This document shows, in pieces, positions 42,026 to 50,597 of a stretch of DNA of 64,000 bases (positions within the stretch are counted from its first letter, which is position 1; each line of letters begins with the position of its first letter). The stretch covers positions 4,396,697-4,460,696 of the forward strand of contig NZ_KI911782.1 in assembly GCF_000515395.1 (NCBI RefSeq). Reading direction: 5' to 3'. The translations under genes were made by a program, and so were the position numbers. This stretch comes from Jiangella gansuensis DSM 44835. Lineage in GTDB: Bacteria; Actinomycetota; Actinomycetes; Jiangellales; Jiangellaceae. Below the pieces are notes generated by a model that ran no database searches, was not told the DNA's origin, and saw nothing but the letters and a program-made list of their open reading frames with translations.

Positions 42026-44443
42026 CTAGAGCCCGGCGCACTGCCCCCTCTTCGGGCCAGTCGTGTTGTTGGCCGAACCGTTGTTCACCGGTGCCGGGTC
42101 ATTGCCCGAACACGTCAGCGGGCCGGTGATCCGGTTGCCCGCGATCACGTTCCACCCCGACGCTCCTGTCACCGAGACCGGCCCCAGCACGGTGTTCGGC
42201 TCACAGCCGACCGCGGGGTTGCCCAGGGTTGTCGACGACGCGCCCTCGACGGTCAGCGGGCCGGTCACTCGAGTGCCGCAGACCACTACGACGCCGTCAC
42301 CCTGCGACGTCACCGGACCCGTGATCTGTCCCTCGGACACGACGACCGACGCACCCGGACGGACCGTGACCGGCCCGGTGATCGCCGCCTGCTCGATGCA
42401 GGTGACGCCCGAGTCGATGGTCAGCGGGCCCAGGTGCCGCCCGGACACCGTCTCGTCGCACGTCGGTGCCACGTAGTCCTCGATCACCTCCACGAGCGCG
42501 ATGACGTCGCCGAACTCGGTCGAGCCTGTGATAGTGACCTGGCCAGCCGTGTCTGTAGCGTCGCCAGCGACCTCGTCCCAGTCGACCGGGACCGAAGCCA
42601 CCGACCCGTCGGCGGTGGTCAGCACCTGCACCGTTTCGGGCAGCACCGGCTGGTCGCCGACGAGCACCGTCCGGTAGAGGCGGTCCTCCACGACGTGTGT
42701 GGCGCGGCTCTTGTTGTAGATGTCGATCGAGCTGTGCGGTTCGAAGGTGTTCGGCATGCCGGGAACCGACCGGAACATCGACTGCCAGCTCGCCGGCTCC
42801 CAGGTGAGAACGCCCTTGCCCTGGTTGTTGATGATGTCGTTGTTGGCCTGGAAGACCCGCTGGATGGCATCGGCCTGGCCCTGGATCGTCCGCGGGTAGA
42901 TCGCGTTCGGCATCGGCGCACCGCCACCGCCGGAGGCCGGATAGGACGTCTCTGCCACGACGAGATCGACCTGCGGGTATGCCGAGGCAATCGTGTGCAG
43001 GTTGAACACGAGCTGCTCCATCGTCCCGTGGTGCTCGGGGTAGTACGACTGCCCGATGACGTCGGGGAACACGCCGTGCTGGTCCTCCAGGCGGGAGAGA
43101 GTCTGGCTCCACATCTCCATCGCCTTCTCGATACCGCTGATCTCCTGGTTGCCCACGCCCGGGCCGACGACCGGGCCGATGCCGCCGCCGGTCAGCGAGT
43201 GGATCTCGACTCGCGTCTCCGGCGAGGCGTCCCGGACGGCACGGATACCGGCGGCCTGCAACTCGGCGAAACGGTCGAAGGCCTCCGAGTAGAGCTGCTG
43301 TTCCACCGGGTCGTCCGAGTTCATGTACGGCCACAGCAGACCTCCGCCGAGCTGTGACTGGTAGATCCCTGGATTGTTACGGAAGTAGGCAGGGTTCGCC
43401 CTCCCGATGACCGGGCCGGTGGTCATGCCGGTGGCTTCGCTACCCCACATGAAGCCGTTGTTGACCTCGTTGCCGATCGCCACCTTGTCCGGTGTCGTGC
43501 CCTGGTCGATGAGCTGGCGGATGTAGTCGTAGGTGTAGTCGTAGACCGCCTCCACCAGTTCGTCGAACGGTAGCTCGGCCCAGGCCCGCGGCTTGGGCTG
43601 CTTGCCCGGGTCGGCCCATGAGTCGGCATAGTGGAAGTCGATGCCCAGCTCGAGTCCCCGCTCCTTGATCCACTTCGCCGACTGGAGCGATCGCTCCGGG
43701 CCCTGGCGCGGGGGATGGACGAGGTTGCCGGAGGACTCGCTGCGGGGCTCGTTGAAGACCCGCAAGCGGACGAAGTCCATGCCCCGATCCTGGAGGACGT
43801 CGAGCAGGAACGGCCCGGCGCCGCGATCCTCGTCCAGCGGGTGAACCCAGTACGCGCGATTCTGGAAGTCGTCGATGTACGACAGGTCAGCACCCAGCAC
43901 GACATCGTCGCGCAGGTAGTTGAAGGCACTGATCTCGCTCACGCCGATGGTCGCGCCTGGCGACGATCCGGTGATCGTGACTCGGAGGTAGCGGGCGCCC
44001 GGCTGCGTGAACAGCACGATCGAACCCCGGCCCGCCTCGGCATTGTTCGACCGGTCGGCGATCACTGTCCAGTGCTCGCGATGGTCCGACGCCTCGACCA
44101 CGTATTGGTACACGGCGCCGGCGTCCGGGAAGACGACTTCGACCTTGCGGATGTTGTCGTAATGGCCCCCGAGATCGAGTGTCAGCCACTGATCGCCGGA
44201 GCCCTCGGCGGCCCACGCCGTCTGGGTGTCCTGGTCGATCGCCAGCCCGGCCGAGTCGGCGCCGCTGCTGGCCTCAACGGACGCCCAGAACCTCTCCGCG
44301 ATATCGCTCTCGATCGGTTCGATCTGGACGTCACCAAACAGCGCTGTCGCCGGATTCACAGCGCCGAATAGCGTACCGCTGAACGCCAGGGTAATCGCTG
44401 CGGCGATGCTCACAATGGTGCGGATAGGGCGGTACGTCGCCAT
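42026..44443 (-). CDS. Second secreted GH53 endo-beta-1,4-galactanase, paralogue of 28164-30539
   Basis: An 805-residue galactanase with the same layout as its paralogue: signal peptide (about 1-35), discoidin-like domain (about 40-175), GH53 barrel with acid/base Glu326 in G-N-E-V and nucleophile Glu498 in V-A-E-T-S-Y-P, an Ig-like domain, and the G-P-V/L repeat domain at the C-terminus. The segment between the catalytic glutamates is 18 residues longer than in the paralogue, so the substrate loop may differ. ATG 44443 follows GGGAG. Its upstream region carries a tandem IclR-type operator pair instead of the LacI-type site of the paralogue. Confidence 0.92.
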   Translation of the reverse strand: MATYRPIRTIVSIAAAITLAFSGTLFGAVNPATALFGDVQIEPIESDIAERFWASVEASSGADSAGLAIDQDTQTAWAAEGSGDQWLTLDLGGHYDNIRKVEVVFPDAGAVYQYVVEASDHREHWTVIADRSNNAEAGRGSIVLFTQPGARYLRVTITGSSPGATIGVSEISAFNYLRDDVVLGADLSYIDDFQNRAYWVHPLDEDRGAGPFLLDVLQDRGMDFVRLRVFNEPRSESSGNLVHPPRQGPERSLQSAKWIKERGLELGIDFHYADSWADPGKQPKPRAWAELPFDELVEAVYDYTYDYIRQLIDQGTTPDKVAIGNEVNNGFMWGSEATGMTTGPVIGRANPAYFRNNPGIYQSQLGGGLLWPYMNSDDPVEQQLYSEAFDRFAELQAAGIRAVRDASPETRVEIHSLTGGGIGPVVGPGVGNQEISGIEKAMEMWSQTLSRLEDQHGVFPDVIGQSYYPEHHGTMEQLVFNLHTIASAYPQVDLVVAETSYPASGGGGAPMPNAIYPRTIQGQADAIQRVFQANNDIINNQGKGVLTWEPASWQSMFRSVPGMPNTFEPHSSIDIYNKSRATHVVEDRLYRTVLVGDQPVLPETVQVLTTADGSVASVPVDWDEVAGDATDTAGQVTITGSTEFGDVIALVEVIEDYVAPTCDETVSGRHLGPLTIDSGVTCIEQAAITGPVTVRPGASVVVSEGQITGPVTSQGDGVVVVCGTRVTGPLTVEGASSTTLGNPAVGCEPNTVLGPVSVTGASGWNVIAGNRITGPLTCSGNDPAPVNNGSANNTTGPKRGQCAGL

Positions 44444-44596
44444 TGGACACTCCCTATGCGAGTCTCCATTGATCTCATGGAGTTTGAATGGATGACCGGG
44501 CTATGTGTCCTTCGGACAGAGCCCTTGTCGACCGTTGCAGGCCCGCTCCAACCTCAGGCCGCTGCTACCCGTGCCGCAGTCAGGTAGGGGCCGAGG

Positions 44597-44631
44597 CTGC
44601 GTATTGTGCAGTCACACTGCGCCATGTGCAG
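44597..44631. promoter_or_regulatory. Tandem IclR-type operator pair 2 (upstream of GH53 paralogue)
   Basis: CTGCGTATTGTGCAG (44597-44611), 5 bases, CTGCGCCATGTGCAG (44617-44631). The spacing is the same 20 bp centre to centre as in pairs 1 and 3. It could act on both the minus-strand GH53 and any plus-strand transcript. Confidence 0.7.
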
Positions 44632-45119
44632 GGCAGTCTGGCTCACGGGGAAATTGCGTGTCAAGACTCGGGTCCAGGCCCGCGAGGTGACTGTCCGGCG
44701 AACGGCTTGGGTGGTCTGCCGTCATGGCGATGGCATGGTCGAGTCATTCCGCGAAGGTGACCGTGAGTGCGGTCCGGCTGCTTTCGGCCTGGTGAGGTGG
44801 CGTGCTCTGCGGCCTCCGGTGGCGGACAGGCGCCCGTGGCGAGTGCTTCGCAGCCGGCGCGGGCCGGGCCGATCTGCATCCGGTCGCCTTCGGCACGGTC
44901 CGACAAGGCGTCGCTGGCAGCCTTCGACGGCTCATCAGGCTCGACCGGCCGCAAGCCTCGCCCGGGCCAGGAGATCCGGTGCATTCGCGCTTGACGCCGG
45001 ATGGGCCAGCATCCAGACTGGGACCGGTCACAGTGCTGAGGCGGTGCCGCAGCGGCGTCTCATGGCGTACCCCCAGAGTTGGCTTCGCGACGTGAAAGAC
45101 AACCAAAGGAGGTTGTTGG

Positions 45120-45185
45120 ATGGTGTTCCAGAGTCGACGCGATTTCATCAAAGCGTCCGGGAACGCGGCCGCTGCAGCGACATGA
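45120..45185 (+). pseudogene. Orphan twin-arginine signal peptide (5' remnant of an exported protein gene)
   Basis: ATG 45120 lies seven bases after a perfect AAAGGAGG (45105-45112). It opens a 21-residue peptide with S-R-R-D-F-I-K-A-S-G-N followed by Ala-rich residues, a textbook Tat motif, and then stops at TGA 45183. No mature protein continues in any frame. I read it as the surviving 5' end of a deleted Tat-exported enzyme gene. A functional small peptide is possible but less likely. Confidence 0.6.
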
Positions 45186-45512
45186 TCCTCGGTACGTTCG
45201 TGGCGCCATGAATGCTGATCACTCAAGGCTTCGAAAACGCGCCGCATTTCGTGCGAAGCCGAGTGTGATCGGAGAACAGCTGCCTCCCACCGCCGGCGAG
45301 ATCGCTGCCGTGGTCGGGTTCTTCAGCAATGAACGGACCTTGGCGACAGCAGGCGATCACGAGCCGTCACATCCTGCGCGAGAAGGTGTCGACCGTTCTG
45401 GTTGATGCGTGCTTGAACCCGTCTGTCCGCCGGCCTCGGGTGGACAACTCCGTACGACGGCGACGCCGGTTGTGCGTCGTCGACGACATGTAGATCACAG
45501 GAAGGTGCTCCG

Positions 45513-46816
45513 ATGAACGACCGATCGTCGGCAGGCCGCCTCATCCCTCGCATGGGCCGCATGCAGCGCGCGACGGCCCTGGCAGGCGCCGCCGTGCTTC
45601 TCGCCGCTTGCGGCGGAGGTACGGCGGAGGACGCTGGTGAGGATGGTCCGATCGTGCTCGACTTCCCGACGTGGCAGGCGAATGAGCCGGGTCACGGCGA
45701 CGCGCTGCGCGCCATCGTGGAGGAGTTCGAGAGTCGCCATGAAGGCGTCACCGTCAACATGTATCCAGTCAGCAACGAGGACTTCCAGAACCAGATCGTC
45801 ACTCAGTTGTCCGCCGGTGACCCGCCGGACATCATCGCCTCGGGCAACCACTTCTATGCCTTCGCCGAAACCGGCCAGCTGGAACCGCTGAACGACCGGC
45901 TCGAAGACAGCGGCCTGCTGGACGAGTGGGAGGACTTCCAGCAAGAACGCGTGGTGGACGACCAGCACCTGGCTCTCACGATGCACGCTTTGACCCGGCT
46001 GCTGTACTTCAACGAGGACTACCTCGCCGCAGCCGGCGTCGACGCACCACCGACCTCGCCCTCCGAACTGGCCGACGCTGTGAAGGCGTTGGCCGGAAGC
46101 GTCGAAGAGGGAGTGTCTCCCTGGGGCGCCACGACAACCACACACTCCAACCTCTTCGGCGAAGTGACGGCCTTCATCGTCGGTATGGGCAGCCAGTGGA
46201 TCACCGACGGCGAATGGAGCGTCACGGCGCCCGAAACCGTCGAAGCAGTGGAGCTCTACCGCGAACTGGCACGTCAGGCACCACCTGGTCTTGACGGTGG
46301 CGGCTACCGGCAGCTGCTCGCGGACGGGCGGATCGCCATGTCGCAGGACGGCAACTGGGTCATCTCGACCCTCGACGAGGTGTCGCCGGCCGATGTGCGA
46401 CCGCAGTTGCAGGCCGCACCGCCGCCGTTCGAGAACTCGTTGGCGCTCGTCGGCACATCCTTGTCGATACCGGCCGGGATCAGCGAGGAACGCAAGGATC
46501 TCGTGTGGGACTTCATCCAGGTCGCCGCCGAACCGGAGTTCCAGGGCATGTGGGCCGGAGCCATCGATGCCGCCCCGGGTCGCACCGGTTCGATCCCGCC
46601 GGAGCGCATCCAGGAACGTCCCGAGCTGGAGGTGGTCGCGCAGACCATCGAGAGCGCCCAGCCGGAGTTCCCCGACAGCGCCAACTTCCGCGCCAACTTC
46701 GGCGAGCCGAGACGCGGATCATCGACGCGATGATGCGCCTGCTGACGACCGACGCCGAGACCGTGGACGTGCTGACCGACCTCGAGTCGGAACTGTCGTC
46801 CGTCACCGAACCGTAG
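45513..46816 (+). CDS. Sugar ABC transporter solute-binding lipoprotein (importer C), frameshifted near the end
   Basis: A CUT1 binding protein with lipobox L-A-A-C33. The frame from ATG 45513 ends at 46733 after 406 residues, its last dozen being unlike the family. Typical C-terminal sequence (E-T-R-I-I-D-A-M-M...L-T-D-L-E-S-E-L) continues in the next frame to TAG at 46816. Adding one base near 46713-46717, within GAGCCGAG, restores a product of about 434 residues. It is either a real single-base deletion that removes the last helices or a sequencing error. Downstream are two permeases and an IlvD plus DapA pair, so the ligand may be an aldonic acid or oligosaccharide thereof. Confidence 0.8.
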
Positions 46817-46822
46817 GCAACG

Positions 46823-46860
46823 GGCCTGGTGGGCGGCGCGCCGGTTCAGCCCACCAGGCC
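46823..46860. terminator. Stem-loop between importer C binding protein and permease genes
   Basis: 12-bp stem GGCCTGGTGGGC (46823-46834) with 46849-46860 and a 14-base loop. It begins six bases after the restored binding-protein stop, supporting 46816 as the original end of that gene. Confidence 0.6.
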
Positions 46861-46892
46861 GTGCCCGACCGGCCGACAGGAGGAGATGTCAT

Positions 46893-47852
46893 ATGACGGT
46901 AGCTACCGATGACCGCCGAAGCGCCGGCACCCCAACCGGCAGACCGAGGCGGTCGCCGTGGCGCCCGTCGCTCTCGACGCGCAACAACCTGCTCTCGTAT
47001 GTCTTGCTCGCGCCGTCGCTTGCGATGTCTCTTGTGTTCATCGCGTTCCCCATCTACATGATCGTGAATCTGAGCCTGCGCGACGGTAAGACGATGATCA
47101 TGAGCGAGGTCGGGGACCTGCCGCTGACTCTGGGCAACTACGACGCGGTGCTGTCCGACCCGGATACCTGGCACTCGCTGCGGATCTCGGCAACGTACAC
47201 GCTGGCCGCAGTGGCCGGAGCCATCATCATCGGGCTCACCACCGCGCTGCTGATCCGCCGGCGGCTGCCCGGCAGACGGTGGCTTCGAACACTGATTCTC
47301 ATTCCGTGGCCGATCCCGGGATCGATCGCTACCGTGGCATTCGTCTGGATGCTCGACGGCACCTACGGCGTGGTCAACTACCTGCTGCGTCTCGTCGGCG
47401 TCATCGACGAGAACATCGCCTGGTTCTTCGACCCACAGACCGCGTTGATCGGCGTGCTGATGCCGACGGTGTGGAGCGCGTACCCGTTGTGCACTCTCAT
47501 GCTCCTCGCATCGCTGCAGTCCGTGCCCGACGAACTGTACGAAGCGGCGAAGGTCGACGGTGCCGGCCCAGTGCTGCAGTTCCGTCACGTCACGTGGCCC
47601 GCGGTGCAGAACACGGCCGTGCTGGCGATGATCGTCACCGGGCTGTGGACCTTCACCACGTTCGACTTCGTGTACGCGATCACGCGCGGCGGTCCCGACG
47701 GTGCGACGCAGACATTGGCTGTGGCCATCTACAACCAGGCGTTCCGGTTCTTCGATCTCCCACACGCGTCCGCGCTCGGCGTGGTGACGATGGTGATGGC
47801 CGGCCTTGTGCTGCTGGCACTGTTCCCCGTCGTCCGCCGGCGCTTTTTCTAA
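46893..47852 (+). CDS. Sugar ABC transporter permease, MalF type (importer C)
   Basis: A 319-residue CUT1 permease with a basic N-terminal tail, six membrane segments and the EAA loop Y-E-A-A-K-V-D-G-A-G-P-V-L. ATG 46893 follows AGGAGGAG. It is part of importer C, which lacks its own ATPase. Confidence 0.9.
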   Translation: MTVATDDRRSAGTPTGRPRRSPWRPSLSTRNNLLSYVLLAPSLAMSLVFIAFPIYMIVNLSLRDGKTMIMSEVGDLPLTLGNYDAVLSDPDTWHSLRISATYTLAAVAGAIIIGLTTALLIRRRLPGRRWLRTLILIPWPIPGSIATVAFVWMLDGTYGVVNYLLRLVGVIDENIAWFFDPQTALIGVLMPTVWSAYPLCTLMLLASLQSVPDELYEAAKVDGAGPVLQFRHVTWPAVQNTAVLAMIVTGLWTFTTFDFVYAITRGGPDGATQTLAVAIYNQAFRFFDLPHASALGVVTMVMAGLVLLALFPVVRRRFF

Positions 47853-47891
47853 TGAACCGCCACCGTGCGTGGCTTCGAGGTGATGCACGTT

Positions 47892-48716
47892 ATGAGTCGG
47901 AGTACGGTCCTTCGCTACGGACTGATCGTGGCGATCATCGTCGTGCTGCTCTTCCCCGTCTACTGGATGGCGCTGACGGCGGTGCTGCCCACCCGCGAGT
48001 TGCTGTCACCGTCGCCGCCGCTGATTCCCGACCTCGGTTCGATCAGCTTCGAGTCGTTCCGGCGCGTGTTCGAACTCCGGCCGGTCGGACGCTGGATGAC
48101 CAACTCGGCCATCGTGACCGCCGGAACCGTGGTGTGCGCGGTCGTGCTGGCGACGATGGCGGGCTACAGCCTCTCCCGTCTGGCCTCGAAGATCGGGCTG
48201 GTCGTCGGATACAGCCTGTTCGCGGTCCGGCTGATCCCGACGACGCTCCTGGTCATTCCCTTGTTCATGATGTTCAGTCAGGTGGAGCTCAACAACACGC
48301 TGCGCAGCCTGATCATCGCGAACACCGTCGTCATCGTCCCCTTCGCGGCGTGGCTGATGAAGTCCTTCTTCGACTCGATCCCGGTCGAGCTGGAAGAGGC
48401 GGCGATGGTCGACGGGTGCTCGAGGTTGCGGTCCTTCCTGACGATCGTCCTCCCGCTGGCCAGGCCGGGCATCGGCGCGGTCGCGATCTTCTCCGGCATT
48501 CTGGCCTGGGGTGACTTCACCTTTGCTCGAACCCTCATCCAGGGTGACGCCGGCACCACCGTGACCGTAGGACTGGTGAGCTTCGTCGGGGAGTACACCG
48601 CCGACTGGGGAGCTCTCATGGCCGCGGGCCTGCTGTCGATCGCTCCCATGGTGATCTTGTTCATCCTGCTCGAGCCGCTGCTCATCAGCGGACTGACGAG
48701 CGGCTCCGTCAAGTGA
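47892..48716 (+). CDS. Sugar ABC transporter permease, MalG type (importer C)
   Basis: A 274-residue CUT1 permease with six membrane segments and the EAA loop L-E-E-A-A-M-V-D-G-C-S-R-L-R. ATG 47892 is nine bases after GAGGTG; ATG 47883 and GTG 47865 in the same frame are alternatives. It is followed after 63 bp by the dehydratase gene, probably on the same transcript. Confidence 0.88.
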   Translation: MSRSTVLRYGLIVAIIVVLLFPVYWMALTAVLPTRELLSPSPPLIPDLGSISFESFRRVFELRPVGRWMTNSAIVTAGTVVCAVVLATMAGYSLSRLASKIGLVVGYSLFAVRLIPTTLLVIPLFMMFSQVELNNTLRSLIIANTVVIVPFAAWLMKSFFDSIPVELEEAAMVDGCSRLRSFLTIVLPLARPGIGAVAIFSGILAWGDFTFARTLIQGDAGTTVTVGLVSFVGEYTADWGALMAAGLLSIAPMVILFILLEPLLISGLTSGSVK

Positions 48717-48779
48717 GCGCCCGCCGTCGCCGCCCCTGCCGTTTCTCGCCCCATCACAGCGACAAGGAGCTCTGACCAC

Positions 48780-50597
48780 GTGGCACCAGTAGGGACGTCC
48801 CGCCGCCTGCGCAGCAACCGGTACTACGGCGGCTACAACCAGCAGGCGTTGGTCCGCAACGGGCACATGCAGGCTCTCGGGTTCCCCGACGGCCTGTTGC
48901 GGTCGGGGAAGCCACTGATCGGCATCGCCAACAGCCAGTCGGACCTCAACCCGTGCAACGCCCACCTCGGCGACGTCGCCGAGGCCGTCAAGCGGGGGGT
49001 CTGGGAAGCCGGTGGCGTGCCCGTCGTGTTCCCCACGATCAGCCTCGGCGAGGCGAACATGCTTCCGACCACCATGCTGTTCCGCAACCTCATGAGCATG
49101 GACGTGGAGGAGACGCTGCGTGCCAACCCGGTCGACGGGGTGGTGCTGCTGGGAGGATGCGACAAGACGACGCCGGCGCAGCTCATGGGCGCCGCCAGCG
49201 TGGATCTCCCGTCCTTGGTGCTCACCGGCGGGCCGATGCTGACCAGCCGGTTTCGCGGGCGGACGCTCGGCACGGGAACTGACGCCCGCAAGCTCGCCGA
49301 CGAGGTGCGGGCGGGCCGGTTGGCGCCGGAGGAGTTCTTCGCCGCCGAGGGATGCTACGCGCGCAGCGCCGGCCATTGCATGGTGATGGGGACGGCATCG
49401 ACCATGGCGAGCGTCGCCGAGGCGCTGGGCATGCAACTCCCCGGCACATCGTCGATCCCGGCGCCCGAGGCCGCCCGGAAGCAGGCGGCGCACCGGGCAG
49501 GCCGGCGCATCGTCGAGATGGTCCACGAGGATCTGAGGATGTCGCGGATCCTCACCCGCGGCGCCTTCGAGAACGCGGTGAAGGTGAACGCCGCGCTCAG
49601 CGGGTCGACGAACGCGGTGCTCCATCTGCTCGCCATCGCCGGCCGCATCGGTGTGCCGCTGGAACTGGACGACTTCGACCGGTGGATGCGCGACGTACCG
49701 TGGCTGGCCAACCTCCGCCCGGCCGGGCAGCACTACATGGAGGACTTCCACCACGCCGGCGGCCTGCCCGCACTGATGCGGCGGCTCGGGGACCACCTCG
49801 ACACCAAGGCGCTGACCGTGACCGGCACGACGGTCGCGGAGAACGTGGCTGCGGCCGAGTGCTTCGACGACGACGTGATCCGGCCGATCGATCGGGCTCT
49901 GGGCGTCGGCGCGGGGACCGCCGTGTTACGTGGCAACCTCGCGCCTGACGGCGCCGTCATCAAACAGGCCGCCGCGAGCCCCGGGCTCATGCGCCACCGC
50001 GGACCCGCGCTCGTCTTCGACTCCATTCAGGAGTGCGAGGCGCGGATCCACGATCCGGACCTGGACGTCGACGAGAACACGGTCCTCGTGGTGCGCAACT
50101 GCGGACCGAAGGGATACCCCGGCATGCCCGAGGTCGCCAATCTCCCGATCCCGCGCAAGCTGCTGGAGCGGGGCGTGGACGACATGGTCCGCATCTCTGA
50201 CGCGCGCATGAGCGGCACGGCGTACGGCACCGTCATCCTCCATGTGGCGCCCGAGGCTGCCGCCGGGGGTCAGCTCGCCCTCGTCGAGACCGGTGACGTC
50301 ATCGTGCTCGACGTGCCAGCTCGGACCCTCTCGCTGGAGGTCGACGACGCCGAACTGCAGCGACGGCGCCAGGCGGCCGCGCCGCGGCCCCGGCGCTTCG
50401 AGCGCGGCTGGGCCCGGCTCTACGAGGACCACGTGCTGCAGGCCGATCGCGGTGCGGACCTCGACTTCCTCGTCGGCGGCAGCGGCGACGAGCCGCACGG
50501 CGGGGATCCGTACGCCACGCCGGACGAGGACGAACTGCTGCGCACCGACGCCGACCTCGCCGGGCGTCGGTCCACGGGATCGGAGGCCACTGCATGA
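48780..50597 (+). CDS. IlvD/Edd family dehydratase, probable sugar-acid (L-arabinonate-type) dehydratase
   Basis: A 605-residue Fe-S dehydratase. The cysteines are Cys59 (N-P-C-N), Cys127 (G-G-C-D-K) and Cys200 (G-H-C-M), the same positions reported for the [2Fe-2S] ligands of rhizobial L-arabinonate dehydratase. A serine matching its catalytic base is Ser478 in R-M-S-G-T. The family converts aldonic acids to 2-keto-3-deoxy acids. Sugar-acid rather than branched-chain amino-acid function is supported by the DapA-type gene that overlaps its stop (ATGA) and by the importer upstream. GTG 48780 follows AAGGAG. The exact aldonate is not known. Confidence 0.85.
   Translation: MAPVGTSRRLRSNRYYGGYNQQALVRNGHMQALGFPDGLLRSGKPLIGIANSQSDLNPCNAHLGDVAEAVKRGVWEAGGVPVVFPTISLGEANMLPTTMLFRNLMSMDVEETLRANPVDGVVLLGGCDKTTPAQLMGAASVDLPSLVLTGGPMLTSRFRGRTLGTGTDARKLADEVRAGRLAPEEFFAAEGCYARSAGHCMVMGTASTMASVAEALGMQLPGTSSIPAPEAARKQAAHRAGRRIVEMVHEDLRMSRILTRGAFENAVKVNAALSGSTNAVLHLLAIAGRIGVPLELDDFDRWMRDVPWLANLRPAGQHYMEDFHHAGGLPALMRRLGDHLDTKALTVTGTTVAENVAAAECFDDDVIRPIDRALGVGAGTAVLRGNLAPDGAVIKQAAASPGLMRHRGPALVFDSIQECEARIHDPDLDVDENTVLVVRNCGPKGYPGMPEVANLPIPRKLLERGVDDMVRISDARMSGTAYGTVILHVAPEAAAGGQLALVETGDVIVLDVPARTLSLEVDDAELQRRRQAAAPRPRRFERGWARLYEDHVLQADRGADLDFLVGGSGDEPHGGDPYATPDEDELLRTDADLAGRRSTGSEATA

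Larger units (their letters stand above)
44444..45512. other. Gene-poor 1.07-kb gap between GH53 and importer C
   Basis: The gap contains operator pair 2 (44597-44631) and a short Tat leader ORF (45120-45185). The only other candidate is a 65-codon ORF at 45208-45405, which I do not recognise; it has no clear ribosome site. The rest looks like decayed sequence. Confidence 0.6.

Noticed and set aside
40407-42029. Plus-strand ORF of 540 codons opposite the Tat-GH2 gene
   Set aside because: Antisense shadow; the minus strand has complete GH2 catalytic motifs and a Tat signal.
45208-45405. 65-codon ORF in the gap before importer C
   Set aside because: No good ribosome site, no recognised domain, and flanked by decayed sequence; not enough to call a gene.
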